A DNA stretch of 64,000 nucleotides, from positions 51,253-115,252 of the forward strand of contig WRHV01000001.1 of assembly GCA_009783065.1 (NCBI GenBank). Direction: 5' to 3'. A model generated the notes under the pieces. That model searched no databases. It saw only the letters and a program-made list of their open reading frames with translations, and was not told the DNA's origin. The DNA is from Betaproteobacteria bacterium (GTDB taxonomy: Bacteria; Pseudomonadota; Gammaproteobacteria; Burkholderiales; Burkholderiaceae). The position numbers and the translations under genes are program-made. This document shows, one piece after another, positions 19,684 through 29,615 of this stretch. How positions within the stretch are numbered: the first letter of the stretch is position 1; every line of letters starts with the position of its first letter.

Positions 19684-19947
19684 GATCAAACCAAAATGTG
19701 CCACAGACGAAAGGTTTTTCGTAGAGGATGGGAAAGGATGTGGCGTCTTTAGGTTGGCTATTGAGCGTAAATCGGGTGATCCCATTTGTTTTCCTGGAAA
19801 ACCGTTAGCGGGCAGAGCAGATGTGATATGCCGTATCCGGCAGCTTGTTGAGCTTTTATCTCAGTGTAATAATCAATAAAACAGCAATAAGCGGTTGTGA
19901 AGATGACAGAGCCGAAATATTAAAACCGCGTTTTTGAAAGACATATT

Positions 19948-20781
19948 ATGCATCAACACGAAATAACGCTGCCGAATGGCATTGCCATGCCGACACTGGG
20001 TCTTGGGACCTGGTTTATGGGAGAGTCATCCGTTTTGAGGAAAGATGAAGTAGCGGCTTTGTCTCATGGCATTGAACTTGGCATGACATTGATCGATACG
20101 GCTGAAATGTACGCTAACGGTGGTGCTGAAGAAGTCGTTGCTGAAGCTATCTCCGGCAAACGCAGCAACATTTTTCTGGTCAGCAAAGTATTGCCGGGCA
20201 ATGCCAGTCTTGAGGGAACCATTGCGGCATGCGAACGCAGTTTAAAGCGCCTGAAAACGGATTATCTTGATTTATATCTGCTGCATTGGCGGGGTAGCTA
20301 TCCGCTGGAAGAAACGTTCGACGCTTTCCGCAAATTGGAAAAAGCGGGCAAGATACGGGCTTTTGGCGTCTCCAACTTTGATTTGGAAGATATGGAGGAT
20401 GCGGCAAAAGTCGATCAGGGACAAAATAGTGTCAATCAGGTGCTTTATAACTTGGCATCGCGCGGGATTGAGTGGGATTTGCTTCCCTGGCAGCGAAAGC
20501 GAAGCATTCCGGTTATGGCTTATTCTCCGCTATACCAGACGCGGCTGTTGCGTAACCAGGCGTTGCAGCGCCTCGCTACAGCGTTATCCATGACGCCGGC
20601 ACAACTTGCCCTGTCATGGTTGCTGCATCAAGGGGTCGTGCCGATTCCCAAATCATCCAATATTGCCCGGATAGAAGGGAATCGAAAAGCGTGGGATATT
20701 ATCCTGACCCCGGAAACATTAGCCAGGTTAGATGCCATTTTCCCCCCTCCGGCACGCAAAGTGCCGTTGGATATGCTCTGA
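19948..20781 (+). CDS. Aldo/keto reductase
   Basis: NADPH-dependent oxidoreductase of the aldo/keto reductase superfamily, 277 residues, TIM-barrel fold. The tetrad is visible: Asp and Tyr in LIDTAEMYANG, Lys in FLVSKVLP, His in LYLLHWRG. PIPKSSNIARIEGN near the C-terminus is the cofactor-phosphate loop. Closest in style to the 2,5-diketo-gluconate reductase-like bacterial group, but the substrate cannot be told. It is monocistronic, converging on the AtaL-like gene with only 5 nt between stops. Confidence 0.9.
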   Translation: MHQHEITLPNGIAMPTLGLGTWFMGESSVLRKDEVAALSHGIELGMTLIDTAEMYANGGAEEVVAEAISGKRSNIFLVSKVLPGNASLEGTIAACERSLKRLKTDYLDLYLLHWRGSYPLEETFDAFRKLEKAGKIRAFGVSNFDLEDMEDAAKVDQGQNSVNQVLYNLASRGIEWDLLPWQRKRSIPVMAYSPLYQTRLLRNQALQRLATALSMTPAQLALSWLLHQGVVPIPKSSNIARIEGNRKAWDIILTPETLARLDAIFPPPARKVPLDML

Positions 20782-20786
20782 ACGGG

Positions 20787-21281
20787 TTATGCCGGATTTT
20801 CGTTATTTGCCAAAAGGCTGTTAAAGCGGCCTTCTGCTGTCATTTGACGAATGATACGGATCGTGTCAATATCTGCTTCACGATAGGCTGAACGTTTGAA
20901 ATCATTGTAAAACGCGTCAGGTCCTTCTTCCGGGGATGTGTCTTCATATGTGAATCGGACGAATAGCTGTTCCGGCATCGGTTCTTCAATGGTCATGGTC
21001 AAGGTTGACGCCAGAATTTCACCCTGCTTGGGAATATCGAAACGAACCTGATTTTGAACGGTATAGTGCACATGATCATTCACAACCAAGTTACCGAATT
21101 TGAGGCCGCGTGAAATCGCGTTGGCTGAGTGCACGGTAATCACGCAGGAATCCAGTTGGGGAATAAACAGGGTGGGCTGTTCTGTGCGCAGAACCAATCC
21201 GCGCCATAACTGGAGGCGGGTTATCGGCTCAATGCGCGGGTCTTTTAAATCATTGATTTCGACAAGGTGTTCAAATTTCAT
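20787..21281 (-). CDS. AtaL-like (DUF1857) SRPBCC-fold protein
   Basis: Protein of about 164 residues that matches the AtaL-like/DUF1857 family: MKFEHLVEIND at the start, LTRLQLWRGLVLR-type segment, LTMTIEEP, and YREADIDTIRIIR near the end. Members have the START/SRPBCC hydrophobic-pocket fold and no assigned reaction. I chose ATG 21281 since the eight extra upstream residues look unlike the family. A gene-free gap of about 100 nt separates it from fmt on the same strand. Confidence 0.8.
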   Translation of the reverse strand: MKFEHLVEINDLKDPRIEPITRLQLWRGLVLRTEQPTLFIPQLDSCVITVHSANAISRGLKFGNLVVNDHVHYTVQNQVRFDIPKQGEILASTLTMTIEEPMPEQLFVRFTYEDTSPEEGPDAFYNDFKRSAYREADIDTIRIIRQMTAEGRFNSLLANNENPA

Positions 21282-21378
21282 GAAAGTGAGCCGGTAAAAA
21301 AACAATTAGCCAAACAAAAATGAAGAATATGGAACAGGATTATGCGTGTGTCGGGCCATTCGTGCAAATGCTGATGGA

Positions 21379-22332
21379 TCAGGAGAATTGTCCTTCATCC
21401 AGTGGAAAGCCCTTGATGAATTCAAGGGCAGGCAGGCGCTTTCCTCCGGATTTTTGCATTTCGGTGATACGCAGTACACCTTGGCCACATGCGACCAAAA
21501 GACCATGTTGCGCATCTGCGGCAATGATTTTTCCGGCGGCATGATGTGTCGTTTGAGGCAGTGCTTCAGCTCGCCAGATTTTGATAAGTGTATCTCCAAA
21601 GCGGGCCTGTGTGCCGGGAAAAGGATTGAACGCGCGAATCTTATTGGCAAGCGCATCAGCCGCAAGCGAAAAGTCTAACGATGCCTCATCCTTCATGATT
21701 TTGGGCGCATAACTGGACTTGTTTTCTTCCTGGGGCTGTTTTTCCAAGTCCCCTTTCTTTAGGGATTGGAGTGCCCGACAAATCATGTCTGCGCCCATGT
21801 CAGCCAGCTTGTCATGCAAGGTGGCGGCCGTATCATCAGGCGCAATGGGGAGGGATTGCTGCATGAGAATAGGCCCGGTGTCGAGTCCTTCATCCATCTG
21901 CATAATGGTGATGCCGGTTTCCGTATCACCGGCTTCAATCGCCCTTTGTATGGGGCCGGCACCTCGCCATCGCGGGAGAAGCGAGGCATGAATATTCAGG
22001 CAGCCAAGAGGGGGAATTTGCAGGAATTCCGCAGGCAGGATAAGGCCATAAGCTACAACGACCATCACATCCGGCCGGATGCGTTCAAGCAAATGGTATG
22101 TTTTGTTTGCTGTTTCAGCATGGTTGCCGTTGAGACGTAGTGAAACAGGCTGTAAGACTGGGATGTTGTTTTTCTGGGCAAGCTGTTTGACAGCGGATGC
22201 TTGTAACTGCATGCCGCGTCCTGCAGGGCGATCCGGTTGGGTCAGGACCAGCGGAATATCAAATCCGGCTTGCAGGAGTGCTTCCAGTGCGGTCGCTGCA
22301 AATTCAGGTGTGCCGGCAAAAACCACTTTCAT
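21379..22332 (-). CDS. fmt: Methionyl-tRNA formyltransferase Fmt
   Basis: Transfers a formyl group from 10-formyltetrahydrofolate to initiator Met-tRNA. The 317-residue protein begins [13 protein letters not shown] and has the catalytic [20 protein letters not shown], with Asn, His and downstream Asp of the active site, and a C-terminal OB-fold tRNA-binding part. Its ATG overlaps the def stop by 4 nt, giving the standard def-fmt pair. FolD, which makes the cofactor, is encoded in this window at 7996-8868. Confidence 0.97.
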   Translation of the reverse strand: MKVVFAGTPEFAATALEALLQAGFDIPLVLTQPDRPAGRGMQLQASAVKQLAQKNNIPVLQPVSLRLNGNHAETANKTYHLLERIRPDVMVVVAYGLILPAEFLQIPPLGCLNIHASLLPRWRGAGPIQRAIEAGDTETGITIMQMDEGLDTGPILMQQSLPIAPDDTAATLHDKLADMGADMICRALQSLKKGDLEKQPQEENKSSYAPKIMKDEASLDFSLAADALANKIRAFNPFPGTQARFGDTLIKIWRAEALPQTTHHAAGKIIAADAQHGLLVACGQGVLRITEMQKSGGKRLPALEFIKGFPLDEGQFS

Positions 22333-22868
22333 TTTTTCTTTCCTGTTCCTTTGATTTCTTCCCGTTTTTTTTCGCGTTCTTCTTTCAGCAGCTTGGCCTT
22401 AATGCGATTGCGTTTTAATTGGGAAAGATAATCAACAAATATGAATCCCTTGAGGTGGTCTATTTCGTGCTGGATACAAACGGCCATCAATCCTTCAGCC
22501 CTGATTTCGAAGAATTTCCCGTTGACATCCTGAGCGCGAACGGTGACCCAGGCCGGTCTTTCCACTTCTTCATAAATGCCGGGAACGGAAAGACAGCCTT
22601 CATCAAAGACGGCTTTTTCCTTACCGGCAGCGATTATTTCCGGATTGATAAAGACCTGAAGCGCCTGGCGTTCTTCGGAAATATCAATCACGATGATCTG
22701 TTCATGCACGTCTACCTGAGGCGCCGCCAAACCGATCCCAGGCGCGCCGTACATGGTTTCTGCCATGTTGCCGACAAGTGTTTGCAGACGTTTATCAAAG
22801 GCAGTGACGGGTCTGGCAGCTTTATTTAAGCGCGGGTCGGGATAGCGAAGAATCGGTAAGCGTGACAT
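22329..22868 (-). CDS. def: Peptide deformylase Def
   Basis: Metal-dependent hydrolase removing the N-formyl group from nascent proteins. The three PDF motifs are present in the 179-residue protein: [17 protein letters not shown], and a third motif reading QHEIDHLKG, which supplies the HExxH metal ligands. The basic C-terminal tail ([13 protein letters not shown]...) is typical of ribosome-binding deformylases. It is divergent from dprA across 237 bp. Confidence 0.96.
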   Translation of the reverse strand: MSRLPILRYPDPRLNKAARPVTAFDKRLQTLVGNMAETMYGAPGIGLAAPQVDVHEQIIVIDISEERQALQVFINPEIIAAGKEKAVFDEGCLSVPGIYEEVERPAWVTVRAQDVNGKFFEIRAEGLMAVCIQHEIDHLKGFIFVDYLSQLKRNRIKAKLLKEEREKKREEIKGTGKKK

Positions 22869-23105
22869 ACTTTCTGGTAAAGCGACATATCGGCATTATC
22901 TCTTGCCCTATCCGGTGATTGTCGGCAGAATTGGAACCGCATTTTAATGATTCCTTTGCGACATGGTATGGATTAGGCCGGTGACGTTAAGCAGCTTCTT
23001 TATTTAACGACGCGAAAGTGTAGCATAGCTGCTTTTTTTCTGCTTTGCCTGACCTGATCCGGATGCGTTCTAAAAGACCAAATTATTTAGATAGGATATG
23101 ACCTG

Positions 23106-24230
23106 ATGCAGGAAAAAGAATTATCAATAGAGGAATTGTCGGCATGGATAAGGTTGCTGGGCACAGAGGGGGTTGGTTCTGGAACAGCAAGAAACCTGTT
23201 GACGGTTTTTGGGTATCCGCAGGATATTTTTTCGGCGTCCCTTAAGCATCTGGAAGCCGTGGTGCCGGGAAAGACGGCCCAAATGCTTCTTTTGCCGCCA
23301 ACTGAAAAAATACGGGAACAAATTGAGAAAACCCGGTTATGGATGATGGAAAAGGGCAACCGTATTCTGACATTAGCCGACCCGGATTATCCCGCCGCGC
23401 TTTTAGAAATACCGGACCCGCCTGCCATGCTGTATGTAAAGGGACGCCTGGAATTGCTTTCCCGGCCTGCGTTAGCTATTGTCGGCAGCCGTAACGCAAC
23501 ACGCCAGGGCTGCCGCGATGCGGAAAAATTTGCTCAAGCCCTTGGTCATGCCGGTTGGACGATTATTTCAGGAATGGCTTTGGGCATTGATGCTGCTGCT
23601 CATACCGGCGGGTTGGCTTCGTTATCTTCTACCATTGCCGTTATCGGCACCGGCGCTGATATTGTTTATCCTTCTCGAAATCATGAATTAGCTCGCAGAA
23701 TTGCGGAAGAGGGCTGTATGATCAGTGAATATCCGCTTGGCATGGCGGCACTGGGAACTAATTTCCCCAGGCGAAATCGTATTATCAGCGGTTTGTCACG
23801 AGGTGTGCTTGTTATTGAAGCGGCAGCAAAGTCCGGTTCGCTGATTACGGCGCAGATGGCTATTGAACAAGGAAGGGATGTTTTTGCTGTTCCGGGTTCC
23901 ATTCACTCTTCCCTGTCACGCGGTTGCCATCAGCTTATCAGGCAGGGGGCTAAATTAGTGGAAACCATACAGGATATTTTGGAGGAATTGCCGCCATTTG
24001 AGGCACTGGCTGCCGCTTTGCCGGAAAGATATGAAGCGGATGGAGACGTTATAAACCAGGAAATAGACCTGGTGTTATCGGTATTAGGGTTTGACCCGAT
24101 TGATCCGGATACCTTGAGTGAGCGGTTGGATATGGATATTACCGAGCTCAGCAGTATCCTGCTGGAAATGGAAATGGACGGTCTTATCGAGTTATTGCCG
24201 GGCGGTTTGTACCGTCGCTTTTCAAATTGA
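23106..24230 (+). CDS. dprA: DNA processing protein DprA/Smf
   Basis: Loads RecA onto incoming single-stranded DNA during natural transformation. The 374-residue protein has an N-terminal SAM-like helical part, the Rossmann-fold core (AIVGSRNATRQGC, SGMALGIDAAAH, IAVIGTGADIVYPSRN, SEYPLG, NFPRRNRIISGLS) and a C-terminal winged-helix DML1-type domain. An AGGA site precedes the ATG. First of a likely dprA-smg-topB transcript, an order seen in other betaproteobacteria. No other competence gene is in this window. Confidence 0.95.
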   Translation: MQEKELSIEELSAWIRLLGTEGVGSGTARNLLTVFGYPQDIFSASLKHLEAVVPGKTAQMLLLPPTEKIREQIEKTRLWMMEKGNRILTLADPDYPAALLEIPDPPAMLYVKGRLELLSRPALAIVGSRNATRQGCRDAEKFAQALGHAGWTIISGMALGIDAAAHTGGLASLSSTIAVIGTGADIVYPSRNHELARRIAEEGCMISEYPLGMAALGTNFPRRNRIISGLSRGVLVIEAAAKSGSLITAQMAIEQGRDVFAVPGSIHSSLSRGCHQLIRQGAKLVETIQDILEELPPFEALAAALPERYEADGDVINQEIDLVLSVLGFDPIDPDTLSERLDMDITELSSILLEMEMDGLIELLPGGLYRRFSN

Positions 24231-24317
24231 AAATTTTTAGGTAGTGGGTTCCAAAAAAGGGCAGGTCTGTGTTTCAATACAAGCGTATTTATAAATTGCC
24301 TGAAAAATTGAATAAAC

Positions 24318-24827
24318 ATGTTTGAAGTATTAGTTTGGCTTTATCAAACTTACAATCGATTTGATGCATGCCCAGAACCTCCTGAGCTGATGCAGACCCT
24401 AAGTGCTGCCGGATTTCGGGAGAGTGAAATTTCCGAGGCGCTTGGCTGGCTCTATGCGCTTGCGAAAACGATAGAAGAATTTGAGGAATCCGATGTCTAC
24501 ATGGAAGCTTTTCCGTCCAGCATGCGGATTTATGTGGAGGCGGAATGGTTGGCGCTAGGCCCGGAAGCGATTGGTTTTATCCAGTATCTGGAACAGGCCA
24601 AAATGATTGAGCCGATACAGCGGGAGATCATTATAGAAAGCGCTATGATGGCGGAAGAGTTGCCATTGTCATTTAAAAAATTCAAAATACTGGTCTTGAT
24701 GGTTTTGTGGAGTGAGGGCAGAAATCCAAAATTTCCTGAATCTGACATGATTTTTTCAATCATGAAAAACTATTCCATTTGTCTCATTAATGGTGCTAAG
24801 AATAGTTCAATAAAAATTTGGGAATAA
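24318..24827 (+). CDS. smg: Smg/DUF494 family protein
   Basis: Protein of 169 residues of the Smg (DUF494) family, function unknown. The N-terminus MFEVLVWLYQTY and acidic helical body are typical, as is the place between dprA and topB. The last 35 residues or so (after LWSEGRNP) are more basic and Asn/Ser-rich than the acidic family ending I would expect, so the C-terminus may have drifted or been frameshifted; I cannot confirm this without an alignment. Confidence 0.8.
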   Translation: MFEVLVWLYQTYNRFDACPEPPELMQTLSAAGFRESEISEALGWLYALAKTIEEFEESDVYMEAFPSSMRIYVEAEWLALGPEAIGFIQYLEQAKMIEPIQREIIIESAMMAEELPLSFKKFKILVLMVLWSEGRNPKFPESDMIFSIMKNYSICLINGAKNSSIKIWE

Positions 24828-24854
24828 AATAAATCCAAACCACTGAATTGACTT

Positions 24855-27497
24855 ATGGGAAAAACGCTCATCATTGCTGAAAAACCTTCTGTTGCAAGTG
24901 ATATTGCAAAGAGCCTGGGTGGTTTTACCAAACACAACGACTATTTTGAATCAGATGAGTATGTTCTAACCTCTGCTGTGGGCCATCTGGTTGAAATTGC
25001 CGCGCCGGATGAATATGAAGTCAAGCGGGGAAAATGGAGTTTTGCTAATTTGCCCGTTATTCCTCCTGAATTTGATCTGCATCCCATTGCACGTACGGAA
25101 CCACGCTTAAAGCTGCTCAATCGCCTGATCAAACGAAAGGATATTACGGGCATCATCAATGCCTGTGACGCAGGGCGAGAGGGAGAGCTGATTTTCCGTC
25201 TTATTACGCAGTATACGAAAGCAAAACAAAGTATCAAGCGTTTATGGCTTCAATCCATGACGCCGACTGCTATTCGGGAAGGGTTCAAGCACCTGCGCAG
25301 TGATAAGGAGATGCAGCCCCTTGCCAACGCGGCCCGTAGCCGTTCGGAGGCGGACTGGTTGATTGGCATCAATGGGACGCGGGCCATGACGGCATTCAAT
25401 TCCCTGGAAGGCGGTTTTTTCCTGACAACGGTTGGCAGGGTGCAGACTCCCACGTTATCCATCGTTGTCAAACGGGAAGAAAATATCAAGAATTTTATTT
25501 CTCGCGATTACTGGGAAGTGCATGCGGAATTCATTTGCGCTAAAGGGATTTATGAGGGCCGCTGGTTTGACCCCAAGTTCAAGAAAAATGAAAAAGATGC
25601 CGAGATTAGAGCAGAACGTCTCTGGAGCAAGGCAGCCGCGGATTCTATTGTCATTGCCTGCCAAGGCAAGCCTGGGACGGTTACAGAAGAGTCGAGGCCG
25701 ACAACGTCCATTTCCCCCGCCCTTTTTGATCTGACCAGTTTGCAACGTGAAGCCAATGCCCGTTTTGGTTTCTCAGCCAAAAATACGCTGGCGATTGCGC
25801 AAGCGCTGTATGAGCGGCACAAGGTTCTAACGTATCCGAGAACAGATTCCAGGCATTTGCCGGAAGATTATCTGCCGATGGCTCATCAGGTTCTGGATAC
25901 ATTGTCAGAAAGTGCCCAGTTTAAGCCTTATGCTTCCCAAATTCTGAAAAACAAGTGGGTGAAGTCCAACAAGCGGGTATTCGACAATAAAAAGGTTTCA
26001 GATCATTTTGCCATTATCCCGACGCCCCAGGAACCAAAAAATCTCTCAGAAGCGGAACAGCGTTTGTATGATCTGGTGACGCGGCGATTCATGGCCGTGT
26101 TTTTTCCAGCAGCGGAATTTCTTGTAACGACCCGTTTTACGGAAGTATCAGGTCATCAGTTCCGAAGTGAAGGAAGAGTGATGACCAGTCCCGGCTGGCT
26201 GGCTGTGTACGGCAAGGATGTTCCGGTTGACAAGGATAGCGAGAACAGCAAGATTTTAGTTCCGGTTTCACCTCGCGAAAAGGTCCAAACAGAAAAAGTA
26301 AAGGCAGAGGCTCTTTTCACACGTCCACCCGCACGCTATACCGAGGCAACCCTGTTGTCAGCCATGGAAGGGGCCGGCAAACTGCTTGATGATGAATTGC
26401 GCGAGGCCATGATCGGAAAAGGGTTGGGTACGCCGGCGACACGTGCCGCCATTATTGAAGGACTGCTTACGGAAAAATACCTGATTAGGGAAGGACGTGA
26501 ACTGATTCCGACGCCCAAGGCTTTTCAGCTCATGACGCTGTTGCAGGGATTGAATATCAAGGAGCTGACCAAGCCTGAACTGACGGGGGAATGGGAATAC
26601 AAGCTGTCCCGGATGGAAAAGGGCGAAATCAGTCGGGAAGAATTCATGCAGGAAATTGCGCGGATGACGCAGGCCATCGTCAAGCGTGCCAAGGAATATG
26701 ACGAGGAAACCATCCCGGGTGATTATGCGACCTTGAAAACACCATGCCCGCAATGTGGTGGTGTCATCAAAGAAAATTATCGCCGTTTTGCCTGCACGAA
26801 TTGTGACTTTTCCATCACAAAGACGCCTGGCAGCCGCCAATTTTCCGTTGATGAGGTAGAGGAGTTACTGCAAAAAGGTCAGATTGGGCCATTGCAGGGA
26901 TTCCGCTCCAAAATGGGGCGTCCCTTTAATGCCATTCTTAGAATTGTTCATGATGATGAGAAAGGCAATTACAAGCTGGAATTCGATTTTGGGCAATCGC
27001 GTGATGATGAAGGGGAAGATGCCGCCGTGGATTTCAGCAAGCAAAAGCCTTTGGGCCCTTGTCCAAAATGCGGCAATGGCGTGTTTGAATTGCCATTGTC
27101 CTATGTTTGTGAAAAATCCGTTTCCAAGCCAAAGACTTGTGATTTCCGCAGCGGGCGCATTATCCTGCAACAGGAGATTTCACCTGAACAGATGAAAAAA
27201 TTGCTGAATAACGGGTCCACAGATCTTTTGCCGGGATTTATTTCACAACGCACACGACGGCCATTCAAGGCTTACCTTGTTTTGGGGAAGGACGGCAAAG
27301 TCGAGTTCCGGTTTGAGGAAAGAAAAACGGCAGTTTCAGCAAAGGCAAAGGCGGTTTCATCGACTGCATCCGAAAAATCATCGGAGAAGGCCGCTGCCAA
27401 AAAAACGGCTGTAAAGAAAACGGCGGCAAAAAAGCCTGCGGTTGCAACGAAAGCTGCGAGTAAAACGCCAGCTAAAAAGACGAAGACAAAATCCTGA
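24855..27497 (+). CDS. topB: DNA topoisomerase III (type IA) with basic tail
   Basis: Type IA topoisomerase that cuts and passes single strands, of the betaproteobacterial TopB type. The 880-residue protein has an N-terminal TOPRIM domain (LIIAEKPSVASDIA, ACDAGREGELIFR), the central active-site region (YPRTDSRHLPEDY, catalytic Tyr), and two C-terminal zinc-ribbon-like repeats (CPQCGGVIKENYRRFAC; CPKCGNGVFELPLSYVC). The final 50 residues are a Lys/Ala-rich histone-like tail with repeated KKTA units, likely helping DNA binding. Confidence 0.93.
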   Translation: MGKTLIIAEKPSVASDIAKSLGGFTKHNDYFESDEYVLTSAVGHLVEIAAPDEYEVKRGKWSFANLPVIPPEFDLHPIARTEPRLKLLNRLIKRKDITGIINACDAGREGELIFRLITQYTKAKQSIKRLWLQSMTPTAIREGFKHLRSDKEMQPLANAARSRSEADWLIGINGTRAMTAFNSLEGGFFLTTVGRVQTPTLSIVVKREENIKNFISRDYWEVHAEFICAKGIYEGRWFDPKFKKNEKDAEIRAERLWSKAAADSIVIACQGKPGTVTEESRPTTSISPALFDLTSLQREANARFGFSAKNTLAIAQALYERHKVLTYPRTDSRHLPEDYLPMAHQVLDTLSESAQFKPYASQILKNKWVKSNKRVFDNKKVSDHFAIIPTPQEPKNLSEAEQRLYDLVTRRFMAVFFPAAEFLVTTRFTEVSGHQFRSEGRVMTSPGWLAVYGKDVPVDKDSENSKILVPVSPREKVQTEKVKAEALFTRPPARYTEATLLSAMEGAGKLLDDELREAMIGKGLGTPATRAAIIEGLLTEKYLIREGRELIPTPKAFQLMTLLQGLNIKELTKPELTGEWEYKLSRMEKGEISREEFMQEIARMTQAIVKRAKEYDEETIPGDYATLKTPCPQCGGVIKENYRRFACTNCDFSITKTPGSRQFSVDEVEELLQKGQIGPLQGFRSKMGRPFNAILRIVHDDEKGNYKLEFDFGQSRDDEGEDAAVDFSKQKPLGPCPKCGNGVFELPLSYVCEKSVSKPKTCDFRSGRIILQQEISPEQMKKLLNNGSTDLLPGFISQRTRRPFKAYLVLGKDGKVEFRFEERKTAVSAKAKAVSSTASEKSSEKAAAKKTAVKKTAAKKPAVATKAASKTPAKKTKTKS

Positions 27498-27514
27498 AAA
27501 GAACCATGAAAGAA

Positions 27515-27543
27515 AAAAGGCAGAGAACATTTCTCTGCCTTTT
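27515..27543. terminator. Bidirectional terminator after topB
   Basis: Perfect 13-bp stem (AAAAGGCAGAGAA / TTCTCTGCCTTTT) with a three-base loop, then ATTTTTATT. It starts 17 nt after the topB stop and can also end the convergent aldo/keto reductase transcript. Confidence 0.9.
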
Positions 27544-27570
27544 ATTTTTATTAATTTTGTAGGAAACAAG

Positions 27571-28611
27571 TTAAATATGTCCCAAAATCGGACTGGGTAC
27601 GTAAGACTTTTCCAATTCTTCTATCTCTTCGCGTGAAAGTGTTACCGATACGGCAGAGATCGCTTCTTCCAGTTGCGTTATCTTGGATGTGCCGACAATG
27701 GGCGCTGTCACGCCTTTATGTAAAAGCCAGGCATAGGCTACCTGCGCATTGGAAAGGCCTTTTGCCTGCGCAACCTGGGTCAGTGTGTTGACGATCTTAA
27801 AAGCCGCGTCATTATAAAAATAACGCAATGCCATTTCATCTGTTTTGGCGCGGATAGTCGCCGCGTTATGGATGTTTTCGTCTTTGTCTTCCGGTTTTCG
27901 GTTTCCGGCCAGAAACCCCCGTGCAAGCGGACTCCAGGGAATCAAGGCAACACCTTGGTCCTGGCATAGCGGTATCATTTCACGTTCTTCCTCACGGTAC
28001 ATGAGGTTGTAGTGATTTTGCATGGAGACAAAGCGGGTCCAGTTATTTTCTTTCGCCGCTTGTTGCGCTTTTGCAAATTGCCATGCCCACATGCTGGAAG
28101 CGCCAATATAACGGACCTTGCCGGATTTGACGACATCATGGAGTGCTTCCATCGTTTCTTCGATCGGTGTGGCTCGATCCCAACGATGGATCTGATACAG
28201 ATCAATGTAATCCGTTCCCAGGCGCTTTAATGAAGCATCAACTGCATCAAAAATATGTTTGCGGGAAAGGCCGCTGGTGTTGGGCGGGATGCTGGATCGC
28301 TTTGCCGAGGCAGCGTCGTAGCTGATGTCGTTATCAGAGACATGAAAGAAAACCTTGGTGGCGATGACGACTTCTTCCCGACGGATATGCGCCTTTAGGA
28401 GTTTACCTGTCAATTCTTCGGAGATGCCATTGGAATACATGTTGGCAGTATCAAAGAAGTTGATGCCAGCTTCCACTGCCCGGCGGATAAACGGGCGTGA
28501 GGCATTTTCATCCAGTACCCAGGGTCGCCACTGAGGCGAACCGTAAGTCATCATGCCCAGGCAGATAGGAGAAACACGAAGGCCGGTTGTTCCAAGATTG
28601 ACGTATCGCAT
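27571..28611 (-). CDS. Aldo/keto reductase, Tas/YajO-like
   Basis: Second aldo/keto reductase of the window, 346 residues, of the longer Tas/YajO-type (AKR11/12-like) class and not close to the one at 19.9 kb. Tetrad residues sit in FFDTANMYSNG (Asp, Tyr), VIATKVFF (Lys) and LYQIHRWD (His); APIVGTSKITQLEEA is the cofactor loop. I chose ATG 28611 with AAGGAACT upstream. It lies downstream of ntrY and its regulator on the same strand, separated by the first copy of the 176-bp palindromic element. Substrate unknown. Confidence 0.9.
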   Translation of the reverse strand: MRYVNLGTTGLRVSPICLGMMTYGSPQWRPWVLDENASRPFIRRAVEAGINFFDTANMYSNGISEELTGKLLKAHIRREEVVIATKVFFHVSDNDISYDAASAKRSSIPPNTSGLSRKHIFDAVDASLKRLGTDYIDLYQIHRWDRATPIEETMEALHDVVKSGKVRYIGASSMWAWQFAKAQQAAKENNWTRFVSMQNHYNLMYREEEREMIPLCQDQGVALIPWSPLARGFLAGNRKPEDKDENIHNAATIRAKTDEMALRYFYNDAAFKIVNTLTQVAQAKGLSNAQVAYAWLLHKGVTAPIVGTSKITQLEEAISAVSVTLSREEIEELEKSYVPSPILGHI

Positions 28612-28668
28612 CACAGTTCCTTTCCAGTATGATGAAAAGACCGGTTTATCCGGTTTGCATGGATTTCA

Positions 28669-28844
28669 GGGTCAGTCCTCATTAATTTGTCTGCTGCAAA
28701 GCCGCTTTTTCCCGCTTGCCTGCGTTGCCGGTTCAAAATTGAACTCACCGTATGTTCAATACGCCATCGTCCAATTTTAGCCCTGCGCCTTGGCAGACAG
28801 AAAAAATCAACTTTTCGCGACGACAAATTAATGAGGGCTGACCC
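28669..28844. mobile_element. 176-bp palindromic MITE-like element, copy 1
   Basis: Non-coding element of exactly 176 bp with inverted ends (GGGTCAGTCCTCATTAA and, at the other end, the complement of GGGTCAGCCCTCATTAA, about 23 bp with one mismatch). TA follows on the right and CA lies on the left, probably a mutated TA duplication. Symmetry runs through the whole element, with arms CGTAT / ATACG equidistant from the centre near 28756. It closely matches the copies at 37510 and 42170. It sits between the response regulator and the aldo/keto reductase, and its right end provides the last base of the regulator's TAG stop. Confidence 0.88.
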
Positions 28845-29548
28845 TAGCTATTTTTTTTGTGTGGTTTTTGAGGCTCGATATTCAGTTGCTTCAGTTTCCT
28901 GTATAGATGCGTGCGTTCAAGCCCGGCCCGCTCTGCAACACGGGTCATGCTGCCGCCTTCCACGATGAGATGATGCTCAAAATAGATTCGCTCGAACATG
29001 TCACGTGCTTCCCGAAGCGGAAGGTTAAAATTCAGCAAGGAATAGGGGTTGGATGAAAGCGTTGTCCGGATTGATCGGGAAACGGTATTCGATGAAGAAG
29101 GCGCTGCCGGTTTGGCCGGGGTTGCTTGAGACGCAAGGGAATGCGTATCTGTCAGAGCATGGGCGATAGCCTGTTTTTTTTCAGTCAGATTATGCAAGGC
29201 ATGTTCAACCGCTTTTAACAGTTTCTGAAGCGCAATCGGTTTTTCGAGAAAGCTCAGTGCGCCATGACGGGTCGCTTCTACGGCAGTATCAATGGAAGCA
29301 TGGCCGGACATCATGATCACCGGCATGTTCAGCAGGTTTTCACGGCGCCATTCTTTCAGCAGGGAAATGCCATCGGTATCCGGCATCCAGATATCGAGTA
29401 AAACAAGATCGGGTACTTTTGTTGCGCGGAACTCACGCGCCTGCTGCGCATTTTCCGACATATAGACAACGTGCCCTTCATCCGAAAGGATTTCCGAGAG
29501 CAATTCTCGTATACCTATTTCATCATCAACTACCAGGATATTTGCCAT
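28844..29548 (-). CDS. Short NtrX-like response regulator (receiver plus Fis-type HTH)
   Basis: Partner of the NtrY kinase encoded just upstream. The 234-residue protein has a receiver domain (1-120: VVDDE, phospho-acceptor D52 in LLDIWMPD, MSGHAS, LEKPI) and a C-terminal Fis-type helix-turn-helix (about 200-228: MTRVAERAGLERTHLYRKLKQL). The central AAA+ sigma-54 activation domain of classical NtrX is absent, replaced by a Ser/Ala/Pro-rich linker. It should thus bind DNA but not activate sigma-54 directly; similar short forms are usual next to ntrY in betaproteobacteria. Its stop codon TAG is formed by the TA target plus the first base of the palindromic element. Confidence 0.87.
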   Translation of the reverse strand: MANILVVDDEIGIRELLSEILSDEGHVVYMSENAQQAREFRATKVPDLVLLDIWMPDTDGISLLKEWRRENLLNMPVIMMSGHASIDTAVEATRHGALSFLEKPIALQKLLKAVEHALHNLTEKKQAIAHALTDTHSLASQATPAKPAAPSSSNTVSRSIRTTLSSNPYSLLNFNLPLREARDMFERIYFEHHLIVEGGSMTRVAERAGLERTHLYRKLKQLNIEPQKPHKKNS

Positions 29549-29615
29549 ATTTACTTGCCCTGACGGTTTTGTCCTCTTTTGTCAGCATGTGTTATTGAAA
29601 TGATGCCGGTTTTAT

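Noticed and set aside
28611..28826. 71-codon minus-strand frame, similar to part of 37122-37667, that could be called a paralogous small protein
   Set aside because: Both frames run through the 176-bp element. The third copy has small indels that break the frame in the middle, and symmetry of the DNA explains the similarity.
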